Shown here: piece after piece, positions 1 to 7,662 of the stretch
How the letters are laid out: every line of letters begins with the position of its first letter
Position numbering within the stretch: position 1 is the first letter of the stretch
Assembly (NCBI RefSeq): GCF_023147505.1
Contig: NZ_JAHXPB010000002.1
Location: 186,001 to 250,000, forward strand
Length of the DNA stretch: 64,000 nt
DNA from: Brevundimonas sp. EYE_349
GTDB lineage: Bacteria > Pseudomonadota > Alphaproteobacteria > Caulobacterales > Caulobacteraceae
Reading direction: 5' to 3'
Program-made: the position numbers and the translations under genes
The notes under the pieces: generated by a model
What the model was told of the DNA's origin: nothing
The model's database searches: none
The model's input: the letters and a program-made list of their open reading frames with translations, nothing else

Positions 1-281
1 CAGGCTTGGAGGACGGCGTCGATTATCACTGGTGGGATCTGGCGAAGGCCGCAGCGCTCTCGACCCTGCTCGGCGTCGGAGCTGAACTGGCGACCGACCA
101 GAACGACCGCCTGATCGGCGCCATCCGCGACGGCGCGCAGGACACCATCAACGACGCCGGTCAGCAGATCGTCCGCCGCCAGCTCAACGTCCAGCCGACG
201 CTCACCATCCGGCCAGGATTCCCGGTCCGCGTCATCGTCACCCGCGATCTCGTCCTTGAACCCTACGGAGCCACGCCATGA
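1..281 (+). CDS. trbI: Conjugal transfer protein TrbI, C-terminal fragment
   Basis: The gene enters from the left edge, so only about the last 92 residues are present. They match the C-terminal beta-barrel of TrbI/VirB10 proteins: a segment ending FPVRVIVTRDLVLEPYG and, before it, a Lys-Ala-Ala-rich stretch followed by helical QDTINDAGQQIVRRQLN. In the family this protein is the inner-to-outer membrane scaffold of a Trb-type conjugative type IV secretion channel. The next gene overlaps its stop codon (ATGA), as is usual for trbI followed by a DUF2274 gene in integrative conjugative elements. The assignment rests on the C-terminus only. Confidence 0.82.
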   Translation, partial: GLEDGVDYHWWDLAKAAALSTLLGVGAELATDQNDRLIGAIRDGAQDTINDAGQQIVRRQLNVQPTLTIRPGFPVRVIVTRDLVLEPYGATP

Positions 282-520
282 CCAAGCTGAAGCTCGGCCC
301 GATCGCCGACGACAAGCCGGTGAAGGTGACAGTGGAGCTGCCCGCCGATCTGCACCGAGATCTCGCCGCCTATGCCGAGGTGCTCGGCCGCGAGAGCGGC
401 CATCCGCCCACCGATCCCGTTCGCCTCATCGTGCCCATGCTGGAGCGGTTCATCGCCACCGATCGGGCGTTTGCCAAAGCGAAGCGCGGCACGGCGGCGA
501 GCGGGGACAGGTCATCATGA
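278..520 (+). CDS. DUF2274 domain protein of a conjugative element
   Basis: This 80-residue protein begins MTKLKLGPIADDKPVKVTVELPADLH and fits the DUF2274 family, which is found almost only directly after trbI in Trb-type conjugative elements. The VTVELPADLHRDLAAYAEVL stretch looks like a beta-strand followed by a helix, as in ribbon-helix-helix proteins, so DNA binding is possible but unproven. It overlaps trbI by four bases, which implies translational coupling. Its function is not established. The family call is firm; the role is inferred from position. Confidence 0.8.
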   Translation: MTKLKLGPIADDKPVKVTVELPADLHRDLAAYAEVLGRESGHPPTDPVRLIVPMLERFIATDRAFAKAKRGTAASGDRSS

Positions 521-706
521 TGCCGACGCCCGCCCATCATCGTGAGACCGATCGCGGAATACGATCGACGTATCGCAACGCGCCGTCTTCACAGTTCGTG
601 CAATCCGCCGATGCTGGAAGAATTGCGCGGCGTCAGGGCGAAGGCCAGCATCAGGATGAAGGGTCAGGTGTCGTTACGGTTGGTCATCTCACAGAACGTG
701 ATTCCC

Positions 707-970
707 ATGTCCCGGCGCGCCGCTGATCGCCCGCAACGCCGGCTCCGTATCGTGTCCGCGGCTCTGCCCGACGACCTCTACGACTATATCCCGCAGGACG
801 ACATCGAGACGCCGGCCCCGCGCATCGGCCGACCGCCGAAGCACGATGTCGAATCCTGGACCGTCACCGACGACTGGCCCGACCGCGTGCCGGTGACGGA
901 GGCCGAGATCGACCTGTTCGAGGCATGGTTCGGCGACATTTTCGACGAGCTGTTCGGGCCGCCCGCATGA
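707..970 (+). CDS. Small acidic protein of unknown function in the mobile element
   Basis: The preferred start is the ATG at 707, giving 87 residues. The frame stays open back to an ATG at 542, but the added residues (many Arg, no clear structure) look like non-coding sequence. The product has a basic N-terminus (MSRRAADRPQRRLR), a middle with IGRPPKHDVESW that resembles an AT-hook-like GRP core, and a strongly acidic C-terminus rich in Phe, Glu and Asp (EAEIDLFEAWFGDIFDELFG). I do not recognise the family. It lies between the conjugation genes and the element's regulator and integrase, so an element-specific role is likely. No good ribosome binding site is visible before 707. Confidence 0.5.
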   Translation: MSRRAADRPQRRLRIVSAALPDDLYDYIPQDDIETPAPRIGRPPKHDVESWTVTDDWPDRVPVTEAEIDLFEAWFGDIFDELFGPPA

Positions 971-1044
971 TGCCGTCAAAGGAATGCCGACATAGGCCAG
1001 GATGCTCATTTTCCTTGCTTAAGTTGCTTGGGTATGATAACAAT

Positions 1045-1067
1045 ACGGCGAATATTTTCTTCGCCGT
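1045..1067. promoter_or_regulatory. Palindrome upstream of the HTH regulator, candidate autoregulatory operator
   Basis: An 8-base inverted repeat, ACGGCGAA at 1045-1052 and TTCGCCGT at 1060-1067, with a 7-base AT-rich spacer. It sits about 30 bases before the regulator's start, just downstream of a possible promoter (TTGCTT near 1024 and TATGAT near 1033, spacing shorter than ideal). Self-repression through such a site is typical of antitoxin-like regulators. The role is inferred. Confidence 0.45.
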
Positions 1068-1098
1068 TTGACGCCTTCGTCGGTCGGCGAGCGCCCCA

Positions 1099-1512
1099 AT
1101 GGAGGCCCCGCCCGTGACCACGCTGAAGGTCGGAATTGCCGATCCCGAAGAGATGAAGGCCCGCACGCTGCGCATTGCGCGGGGGGAGGAGAAACCGTCA
1201 CCGGGTGATCCGAGTGCCTGGTTCGTCTCGACGGAATCCTTCGCCAAGATCTTGTCGGCTCCCAATCGCGAAATGCTGCGCATCATCGCGCAGGAGAAGC
1301 CGGATTCGCTCGACGCCTTGGCCACGCTGACTGGGCGGCAGAAATCCAATCTGTCGCGCACCCTGAAAGCGATGATCGGCTACGGCCTGATCCGCATGGA
1401 GCGCGATGGCCGTAAGCTCGCACCTAAACTCATCCACGATCGCGTCGTGCTGGAACTGGCGTTGACCGGCCGTCGCCAGCCATCACGCCGTAAGGAAACC
1501 GACCATGAATAA
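1099..1512 (+). CDS. HVO_A0114/TumA-like winged-helix regulator (antitoxin-type)
   Basis: A 137-residue protein with a MarR-like winged helix in its second half: REMLRIIAQEKPDSLDALATLTGRQKSNLSRTLKAMIGYGLIRME, roughly residues 55-105. This matches the HVO_A0114-type DNA-binding proteins that act as the TumA antitoxin beside TumE (DUF6516) toxins. No TumE-like gene is visible immediately upstream, so here it seems to stand alone or to have been recruited as the element's regulator. The start may instead be the GTG at 1114. Its end overlaps the recombinase start by 8 bases, and a palindrome lies in front of it, so it may control the integrase. Confidence 0.7.
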   Translation: MEAPPVTTLKVGIADPEEMKARTLRIARGEEKPSPGDPSAWFVSTESFAKILSAPNREMLRIIAQEKPDSLDALATLTGRQKSNLSRTLKAMIGYGLIRMERDGRKLAPKLIHDRVVLELALTGRRQPSRRKETDHE

Positions 1513-3154
1513 GGAAACTCCATTGGTCGCCATCCGCGCGGCTCTCTACCTCCGCGTCTCGACGACCCGCCAGGCCGAGCACGATGTCTCCATCCCCGAC
1601 CAGAAGCGCCAGGGCGAGGCCTATTGCGTGTCGCGCGGCTATCAACTCATCGACACCTTCGTCGAGCCGGGCGCATCCGCGACCAACGATCGCCGCCCCG
1701 AGTTTCAGCGCATGATCGAGGCGGGGACGTCCAAGCCCGCGCCCTTCGATATCGTCGTGGTCCACTCGTTCAGCCGCTTCTTCCGCGATCACTTCGAGTT
1801 GGAATTCTATGTCCGCAAGCTCGCCAAGAACGGCGTGAAGCTGGTCTCGATCACGCAGGAGATGGGCGACGACCCGATGCACGTCATGATGCGTCAGATC
1901 ATGGCGCTGTTCGACGAGTATCAGTCGAAGGAGAACGGCAAGCACGTCATGCGCGCCCTCAAGGAGAACGCGCGGCAGGGCTTCTGGAACGGCGCGCTCC
2001 CGCCGATCGGCTACCGCATCGTCGCGGCCGAGCAGCGCGGGGCCAAGACCAAGAAGAAGCTGGAGATCGACCCGCTGCACGCCGACACCGTGCGGCTGAT
2101 CTACCGGCTGGCGCTGGAAGGGAATGGCACGTCCGGCCCGATGGGCGTCAAGGCGATCGTCAGCCACCTGAACGCGCGCCGCATCTTCACCCGCGACGGC
2201 GGGCGCTGGGGCATCGGCCAGCTTCACCGCATCCTGACCCGGAGCACCTATATCGGCGAGCACGAGTTCAATAAGCGTTCGAAGACCAAGGAACTGAAGC
2301 CGATCAGCGAGATCGTCACCGTGCCCGTGCCGCCGCTGATCGACCTCGAAACCTTCGACGCCGTGCAGGCGCATCTGAAGGCCCGCAATCCCAAGGTCAC
2401 GCCGCCGCGCGTCGTCAGCGGCCCGACCTTGCTGACCGGGATCTGCTTCTGCGAAAAATGCGGGGGAGCCATGACGATCCGCACCGGCAAGGGCGGGCGC
2501 TATCGCTACTACACCTGCTCGATCAAGGCGCGGCAGGGCGAGACCGGCTGCTCGGGCCGTTCGATCCCGATGGAAAAGCTCGACACCATCGTCGCCAGCC
2601 ATATCGAGGATCGGCTGCTCCAGCCCGACCGGCTGGAGGAGGTGCTGGCCTCGGTCCTCGACCGCCGGCACGAACGCGCCGAACGCCGGCAGGACCATAT
2701 CGCCGAACTGAACCGCCGGGCGGCCGAGACCGAGCTTCGACTGAAGCGCCTCTATGACGCGATCGAATCAGGCGTGGCCGATCTGTCCGACCCGGCGCTG
2801 AAAGATCGCATCGCTGGGTTGAAGGCGCTCCGCGACCAGGCGCAGGTCGATGCCGAACGCGCGCAGGCCATGCTCGAAAGCTCCGGCAATCAGGCGGTGA
2901 CGCCTGCCACCGTGCGCCGGTTCGCCGACGTGGCGCGGCAGCGCATCCGCCTCGACGGGGGCGGCTATCGGCGGGATCACCTGCGCGCCTTCGCCCAACG
3001 GGTCGAGGTCGGAGAGGCCGAAGTTCGCATCATGGGATCGAAGGGAGAGCTGCTTCGCACGCTCACCGCCGTTTCCAGCGGGAAATCGGCGGGAATCGGC
3101 GTGCCCAGCTTGGGACTGAAGTGGCGGACAGAGAGGGATTCGAACCCTCGGTAG
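1505..3154 (+). CDS. Large serine recombinase (element integrase)
   Basis: 549 residues in the usual order for large serine integrases. The N-terminal resolvase domain (about 8-150) carries YLRVSTTRQ with the nucleophile Ser19. A recombinase domain follows (about 160-300), then a zinc ribbon with Cys314, 316, 319, 338 and 349, then a charged coiled coil (about 385-470). Such enzymes integrate and excise mobile DNA between attP and attB. AAGGA upstream of the ATG at 1505 supports the start, which lies inside the preceding gene. The last eleven codons (ending RTERDSNPR) are read from the 3' end of the tRNA-Ser gene on the other strand, so the gene's tail overlaps the likely attachment site. Confidence 0.93.
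   Translation: MNKETPLVAIRAALYLRVSTTRQAEHDVSIPDQKRQGEAYCVSRGYQLIDTFVEPGASATNDRRPEFQRMIEAGTSKPAPFDIVVVHSFSRFFRDHFELEFYVRKLAKNGVKLVSITQEMGDDPMHVMMRQIMALFDEYQSKENGKHVMRALKENARQGFWNGALPPIGYRIVAAEQRGAKTKKKLEIDPLHADTVRLIYRLALEGNGTSGPMGVKAIVSHLNARRIFTRDGGRWGIGQLHRILTRSTYIGEHEFNKRSKTKELKPISEIVTVPVPPLIDLETFDAVQAHLKARNPKVTPPRVVSGPTLLTGICFCEKCGGAMTIRTGKGGRYRYYTCSIKARQGETGCSGRSIPMEKLDTIVASHIEDRLLQPDRLEEVLASVLDRRHERAERRQDHIAELNRRAAETELRLKRLYDAIESGVADLSDPALKDRIAGLKALRDQAQVDAERAQAMLESSGNQAVTPATVRRFADVARQRIRLDGGGYRRDHLRAFAQRVEVGEAEVRIMGSKGELLRTLTAVSSGKSAGIGVPSLGLKWRTERDSNPR
3122..3154. other. Probable chromosome-element junction (attachment site) in the tRNA-Ser 3' end
   Basis: The integrase gene runs towards and into the 3' end of tRNA-Ser, and the tRNA remains complete with an encoded CCA. 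This is the arrangement left by integration into a tRNA 3' end that carries an identical restoring sequence. The exact core cannot be set because the other end of the element lies outside the window. Genes to the right (msrA onward) look like ordinary chromosome. Confidence 0.6.
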
Positions 3155-3211
3155 GCTTTCACCTACACACGCTTTCCAAGCGTGCGCGATCGACCACTCC
3201 GCCACCTGTCC
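3122..3211 (-). tRNA. tRNA-Ser (anticodon GGA)
   Basis: Read on the minus strand this folds as a class II tRNA of 90 bases including an encoded CCA. The acceptor stem is GGACAGG paired with TCTGTCC, with discriminator G. The anticodon stem is CACGC/GCGTG with loop TTGGAAA, anticodon GGA at 3175-3177. A long variable arm (GTAGG...CCTAC) and a T-loop containing TTCGAAT follow. The long variable arm and GGA anticodon identify a serine tRNA reading UCC/UCU. Its 3' end is overlapped by the serine recombinase gene. Confidence 0.96.
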
Positions 3212-3304
3212 GTTTCACGCCTGCTCGTGCGCGCCGCCGGAGGTCGATCCGGCGGGAGGCGGGCCTGATAGAACACCATCGCCCCCTCGGCAAGCGCCTC
3301 TCGC

Positions 3305-3320
3305 ATCCCCATATGGGGAT
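3305..3320. promoter_or_regulatory. Perfect 16-base palindrome upstream of msrA
   Basis: ATCCCCATATGGGGAT is a perfect palindrome ending 30 bases before the msrA start codon. Its symmetry and place suggest a dimeric regulator's binding site overlapping the msrA promoter. No regulator gene is adjacent, so the partner is unknown. Confidence 0.4.
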
Positions 3321-3350
3321 CAAAGCCATTTTCCGATGAGGGACCCGCCC

Positions 3351-4001
3351 ATGCTGTTCAAGAAAAGCGCCGAACTGCCCACGCCCGAGACCGCCCTGCC
3401 CGGCCGCGCCGAGCCCTTGCCCACTGATCTGAACCACTATGTCAGCGGCCATCCGCTGAAGGGGCCCTATCCCGACGGTTTCCAGACGGCCATCTTCGGC
3501 ATGGGCTGTTTCTGGGGCGTGGAGCGCATCTTCTGGCAGTTGCCGGGCGTGTGGGTCACGTCGGCCGGCTATTCCGGCGGGATCACGCCGAACCCGACCT
3601 ATGAGGAGACCTGCACGGGCCGCACCGGCCACACCGAGGTGGTCAAGGTGGTGTTCGATCCGGCCGTCATCTCCTACGCCGAACTGCTGAAGACCTTCTG
3701 GGAGAACCACGACCCGACGCAAGGAATGCGTCAGGGCAACGACGTGGGCACCACCTATCGCTCGGCCATCTATACGCTGAACGCCGAGCAGCAGGCCGAG
3801 GCGCAAGGCTCGCGCGACGCCTATCAGGCCGCCCTGACCAAGGCGGGGCGTGGAGCCATCACCACCGAGATCGAACCGGCCGGCGACTATTTCTACGCCG
3901 AGGGTTATCATCAGGGCTATCTGGCCAAGAACCCGGCGGGATACTGCGGCATCGGCGGGACCGGCGTGGTCTGCCCCATCGGGGTCGGCGTGGACGCCTG
4001 A
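3351..4001 (+). CDS. msrA: Peptide-methionine (S)-S-oxide reductase MsrA
   Basis: 216 residues, close to the family's usual length. MsrA reduces methionine-S-sulfoxide in proteins back to methionine, with electrons from thioredoxin. The catalytic motif GCFWG has Cys53, and the recycling cysteines are Cys199 (GYCGIGG) and Cys208. The segments AGYSGG, NPTYEE, GHTEVV and [20 protein letters not shown] match E. coli MsrA along its whole length. The start at 3351 (MLFKKS) is chosen over the in-frame ATG at 3336 because GAGGG lies at the right distance before it and the N-terminus then matches E. coli. It stands alone next to the tRNA gene. Confidence 0.96.
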   Translation: MLFKKSAELPTPETALPGRAEPLPTDLNHYVSGHPLKGPYPDGFQTAIFGMGCFWGVERIFWQLPGVWVTSAGYSGGITPNPTYEETCTGRTGHTEVVKVVFDPAVISYAELLKTFWENHDPTQGMRQGNDVGTTYRSAIYTLNAEQQAEAQGSRDAYQAALTKAGRGAITTEIEPAGDYFYAEGYHQGYLAKNPAGYCGIGGTGVVCPIGVGVDA

Positions 4002-4092
4002 CGCTTCCTACGGCCGCCGGGTTTCGCCCGGCGGCCAGTCGGCCCCGGCGCCTGATCGGTTGAGAGGAAACCGCTTCGCGATTTTTTCGATG

Positions 4093-4168
4093 CCGTGAAT
4101 CAGGCTTCAGTTTCAATCCGAGAGCCTGATCCACGCCTCGGACGGAACCGCGGAGCAGTTCCGTCCGA
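4093..4168. repeat. Double-hairpin intergenic repeat element
   Basis: Two inverted repeats sit side by side in the msrA-hglS gap. The first has ATCAGGCT near 4099 and AGCCTGAT near 4123 as arms. The second has an 11-base perfect stem (TCGGACGGAAC at 4138-4148 with GTTCCGTCCGA at 4158-4168) and a 9-base loop. No T-run follows on either strand, so it is not a plain terminator. The layout resembles the short mosaic palindromic elements scattered between genes in alphaproteobacteria. The flanking GATCATGCTC is also reminiscent of such elements. Confidence 0.5.
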
Positions 4169-4210
4169 AACGATCATGCTCTAGGACCGACGAAAAAGCA
4201 GGGAGCGCTC

Positions 4211-5548
4211 ATGTCCGCCTTCGTCCATCCCGACGATATCCGCAGCCGGTTCTCGGCCGCCCTGTCCGCCCTGTACCGGGCCGAGGTGCCGCAATACGGC
4301 GACCTGCTGACCCTGGTTTCGGACATCAACGCCCAGGCGTTGAAGGCGGATGCGGCCGGCGCCGACCGGCTGGCGGCGTCGGGCGAACTGGCGCGCTTGT
4401 CCGAAGAGCGTCACGGCGCCATCCGTGTCGGCACGGCGGCCGAACTGGCTGTCATCGCCCGCGCCTTCGCCGTCATGGGGATGGAGCCGGTCAGCTATTA
4501 CAACCTGGCCCCGGCGGGGGTGCCGGTGCATTCCACCGCCTTCCGGCCTGTCGATCCGGCGGCCCTGGCGCGCAATCCGTTCCGGGTCTTCTGCTCCCTG
4601 CTGCGGCTGGAGCTGATCGAGGACGAAGCCCTGCGGGCCGAGGCGGCCCAGACCCTGGCCCGCCGCGACATCTTCACCCCTGGCGCGCGCGAACTGATCG
4701 AGACGGCCGAGCGCGGGGGCGGCTTGGACGCCGATCAGGCCGACCGTTTCGTCGCCGAACTGCTGGAGACCTTCCGCTGGCACGCCGAGGCGACCGTCAG
4801 CGCCCAGACGTACGACCGTCTGGTCGCCGCCCACCGGCTGATCGCCGATGTGGTCAGTTTCAAGGGGCCGCACATCAACCATCTGACGCCGCGCACTCTG
4901 GACATCGACGCGGCCCAGGCGGCCATGCCCGAACGCGGCATTACGCCCAAGGAGACCATAGAGGGGCCGCCCGCCCGCGCCTGCCCCGTCCTGCTGCGCC
5001 AGACCAGTTTCAAGGCGCTGGAAGAGGCCATCGCCTTCCCCGGCGCGGACGGCCCAGACTCTCGAGAAATGGTCGCCGGAACCCACACCGCCCGCTTCGG
5101 CGAGATCGAGCAACGCGGCTGCGCCCTGACCCCCGCCGGGCGCGCCCTGTACGATCAGGCCCTGGCGACCGGGGACTTCTCCGCCCTGCCCGACGACTGG
5201 GACGCGCTGCGTCGGGGCGACCTGGCTTGGTTCCGCTATCGCGCCACGCCGCAAGGGCTGGCGTCGCACGCCGAGACCGCAGACCTGGACGCCCTGATCG
5301 CCGCGGGCTTCGTCGTCGCCGAACCCATCACCTACGAGGACTTCCTGCCGGTCAGCGCGGCCGGCATCTTCCAGTCCAACCTGGGCGCCGAGGCCCGCCA
5401 GACCGCCTACGCCGTCGATCCCGCCCGCGCCGATTTCGAAACCGCCCTGGGCCGCCCGGTCCAGGACGAGATGGCCCTGTACCGCGCCGAACAGGACGCC
5501 TCCATCGCCGCTGCGTTGAAGGCGCTGGGACTGGCGACAGCGGCATGA
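4211..5548 (+). CDS. hglS: DUF1338/HglS-type 2-oxoadipate dioxygenase/decarboxylase
   Basis: 445 residues matching the DUF1338 (YdcJ/HglS) family of the vicinal-oxygen-chelate fold. HglS of Pseudomonas putida is an Fe(II) enzyme that converts 2-oxoadipate to D-2-hydroxyglutarate late in lysine catabolism. Likely metal ligands are His68 (EERHGAIR, with Arg72 nearby for the substrate), His221 or His224 (FKGPHINHLTPR), and a Glu in FGEIEQRG (298 or 300). The C-terminus keeps YEDFLPVSAAGIFQSNL. AGGGAG precedes the ATG at 4211. No other lysine-degradation gene is in the window, so the pathway role rests on the family alone. Confidence 0.85.
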   Translation: MSAFVHPDDIRSRFSAALSALYRAEVPQYGDLLTLVSDINAQALKADAAGADRLAASGELARLSEERHGAIRVGTAAELAVIARAFAVMGMEPVSYYNLAPAGVPVHSTAFRPVDPAALARNPFRVFCSLLRLELIEDEALRAEAAQTLARRDIFTPGARELIETAERGGGLDADQADRFVAELLETFRWHAEATVSAQTYDRLVAAHRLIADVVSFKGPHINHLTPRTLDIDAAQAAMPERGITPKETIEGPPARACPVLLRQTSFKALEEAIAFPGADGPDSREMVAGTHTARFGEIEQRGCALTPAGRALYDQALATGDFSALPDDWDALRRGDLAWFRYRATPQGLASHAETADLDALIAAGFVVAEPITYEDFLPVSAAGIFQSNLGAEARQTAYAVDPARADFETALGRPVQDEMALYRAEQDASIAAALKALGLATAA

Positions 5549-5552
5549 ATCA

Positions 5553-5680
5553 CCGCTCATCCCGGCGAAAGCCGGGACCCAGTTCTTTGGGCGTTTCGAC
5601 GTGAGATTAAGAGATCGGCGCTGATCCCATGCGCCTGGCGCGTGAAAGCACTGGGTCCCGGCTTTCGCCGGGAGGAGCGG
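5553..5680. repeat. Long inverted-repeat element, copy 1
   Basis: Arms of 31 bases at 5553-5583 and 5650-5680 are reverse complements at 30 of 31 positions, with a 66-base spacer. Each arm also holds its own small hairpin, CCCGGC-GAAA-GCCGGG. The same element, with different but self-consistent bases, recurs at 61702-61830. The one mismatch, G at 5674 where symmetry expects T, turns GGGATGAG into GGGAGGAG, seven bases before the ATG of the next gene, and so makes a strong Shine-Dalgarno sequence. Confidence 0.9.
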
Positions 5681-5681
5681 A

Positions 5682-7595
5682 ATGGCGCAATCCCCGAGAC
5701 CATCCGTCGTCTTGCCTGACCGCGCGGCTGGTCCCATAGACGCGGCCGTGAACCCGTCCGCTTCCCCGACCCAGCGCCGTTACGATCTTGACTGGATCCG
5801 GGTCGGCGCCTTCGGCCTGCTGATCTTGTATCACGTCGGCCTGGTCTACGGCGTCTATGACTGGCACGTGCACAGCGCCCACACCTTCGAGTGGATGCGC
5901 GAAGCGATCCTGGTCACCAATCCCTGGCGGCTGACGCTGCTGTTTCTGGTGTCCGGCGCCGCCCTGCGCTTCATGACCCTGCGCCGCACCCCGCGCCAGG
6001 TGGCCCGCGCGCGGTTCGAGCGGCTAGTCCCGCCCCTGCTGTTCGGCGCGGTCGTGCTGGTGCCCATCCAGGCCTGGATCGAGGCGATGGACAAGGGCGG
6101 CTGGCCGGGCGGCGTCGCCGGCTATGTCGCCTGGATGGCGCGCGAGTTCAGCCCGGCGGGCCTGGCCGACGGCGTGCCGGTCAATCACCTGTGGTTCATC
6201 GTCTATATCGCCGCCTACAGCATCGTGACCATCCTGCTGTGGCGCCGGCCGGGCCTGATCGAGCGGCTGGGCGATGTCTTGCAGCGGGTCCTGAGGGGGC
6301 CTTGGCTGCTGGTCCTGCCGATCCTCTATCTGTCGGCCATTCGTCTGTTTCTGTTCCCCCACTTCGGCATCACGAACATGCTGCACTGGGACTGGTACAA
6401 CCACGCCCTGTCGCTTGCGGCCTTCGTGTTCGGCTTCTGCATCGTGGGCCGCGAAAGCGTCTGGCGCGACATGGAGCGTTATCGCTGGCTGGCCCTGGGA
6501 CTGGCCGCCGTCGCCCTGCCGATCATGATGGTTCAGGTCTGGCATCCGGGCGCGCGGGCCTTCTGGGGCGTGCCCAGGGCCTTCGTCTATGGCGTGGATC
6601 AATGGGCGACCATCGTCGCCATTCTGGGCTTCGGCTCGCGCCATCTGCGGGCGCGGGGCGGGCCGGTGCTGAACTATCTGACCCAAGCCACCTTCCCTCT
6701 TTATCTGGCGCACCAGACCATCCTGGTCGCCGCCGTCTGGATCATCCGGCCCGCCGCCCTGCCGGCGGGGCTGGAGGCGCTGTTCCTGGTCGCCGCGACC
6801 TTCCTGGGCAGTCTGGCGGTCTATGAGGTCGTGCGTCGCATCCCCTCCATCCGCCCGCTGTGGGGGCTGAAGCCGCTGGACGACCGTCCCTGGCCGCTGG
6901 ACCTGAAGGCGCTGATCCGCCCGACCCAGCCCTATCACCGTCGCCGGCGGCTGCTGGGGGTGGGGGTCGCCGCCCCGATCCTGGCCCTGACCGTGGTCGC
7001 CGCCGCCATCGCCGCCTATCCCGGCTTCAACAACGCCACCCAGTATCTCAGCGAACTGGGCGGCGCCTCGGCCAGGGCGCCGATCATCTTCAACGGCGGG
7101 GTCTTCGTCGCCGGGGTCATGGCGGGCTTGGCCGGGATCGGCTTCGGCCTGGGGATCTACGCCCTGACCGGCGCGCGCGTTGCGGGCTGGGTGATCGCGG
7201 TCGTCTTCGTCCTGGCGGGAGCGGGGATGGCGGGATCGACCCTGTATCCCTGGCCCGATCCGCGCCACATGATCATCAACCTGGCCCTGGGCATCCAGCT
7301 GGCGCCGCTGCTGCTGCTGTGGGGGCTGCACCGCCGCCGCGACATGCCCCGGCTGAAGGTCTTCCTGGCCGCGACATTCGTGGTCATGGCGATCCTGACC
7401 GTCCTGACCAAACACCTGATCCTGCCAGGCACGGTCAATGACGCCAACGTCGGCTGGTGGGAACGAGCCTACGCCATCGTCCTGGTAAGCTGGGTCGGTG
7501 TCGCGGCCTGGGTTCTGGACCGCAAACTGCTGGATCACGCCACAGTCTCGCCGCCCCGTCGCCCGGCTTCCGCCGCGCTTGACGTCCCGATCTGA
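5682..7595 (+). CDS. Membrane acyltransferase (acyltransferase_3/OpgC-like) fused to DUF998
   Basis: 637 residues in two membrane parts. Residues about 30-400 form an acyltransferase_3 domain of the OpgC kind: DLDWIRVGAFGLLILYHVGL at the start, LVSGAALRFMTLRR, VNHLWFIVYIAAYS and YLTQATFPLYLAHQT, with about ten membrane segments. Residues about 425-620 form a second membrane bundle with the DUF998 signature GFNNATQYLSELGG. OpgC proteins add succinyl groups to osmoregulated periplasmic glucans. The next gene is the glucan synthase opgH, so glucan decoration is the likely role. The GGAGGAG ribosome site comes from the edge of an inverted repeat. The fusion with DUF998 is unusual; its effect is unknown. 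Confidence 0.8.
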   Translation: MAQSPRPSVVLPDRAAGPIDAAVNPSASPTQRRYDLDWIRVGAFGLLILYHVGLVYGVYDWHVHSAHTFEWMREAILVTNPWRLTLLFLVSGAALRFMTLRRTPRQVARARFERLVPPLLFGAVVLVPIQAWIEAMDKGGWPGGVAGYVAWMAREFSPAGLADGVPVNHLWFIVYIAAYSIVTILLWRRPGLIERLGDVLQRVLRGPWLLVLPILYLSAIRLFLFPHFGITNMLHWDWYNHALSLAAFVFGFCIVGRESVWRDMERYRWLALGLAAVALPIMMVQVWHPGARAFWGVPRAFVYGVDQWATIVAILGFGSRHLRARGGPVLNYLTQATFPLYLAHQTILVAAVWIIRPAALPAGLEALFLVAATFLGSLAVYEVVRRIPSIRPLWGLKPLDDRPWPLDLKALIRPTQPYHRRRRLLGVGVAAPILALTVVAAAIAAYPGFNNATQYLSELGGASARAPIIFNGGVFVAGVMAGLAGIGFGLGIYALTGARVAGWVIAVVFVLAGAGMAGSTLYPWPDPRHMIINLALGIQLAPLLLLWGLHRRRDMPRLKVFLAATFVVMAILTVLTKHLILPGTVNDANVGWWERAYAIVLVSWVGVAAWVLDRKLLDHATVSPPRRPASAALDVPI

Positions 7596-7662
7596 AAAAT
7601 CCCCGGAAAAATTCGCTGCAATCAACATTGCGTGATTGAAAATCGCGCGAATGTGATCGAGT

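Noticed and set aside
542..706. N-terminal extension of the small acidic element protein
   Set aside because: The added residues are basic and unstructured and no ribosome site supports the earlier ATG; the shorter gene from 707 is more plausible.
3234..3255. A CCGCCGGA...TCCGGCGG hairpin next to tRNA-Ser
   Set aside because: It is an 8-base stem without a T-run upstream of the tRNA gene. In this base composition such stems arise by chance, so no function is assigned.
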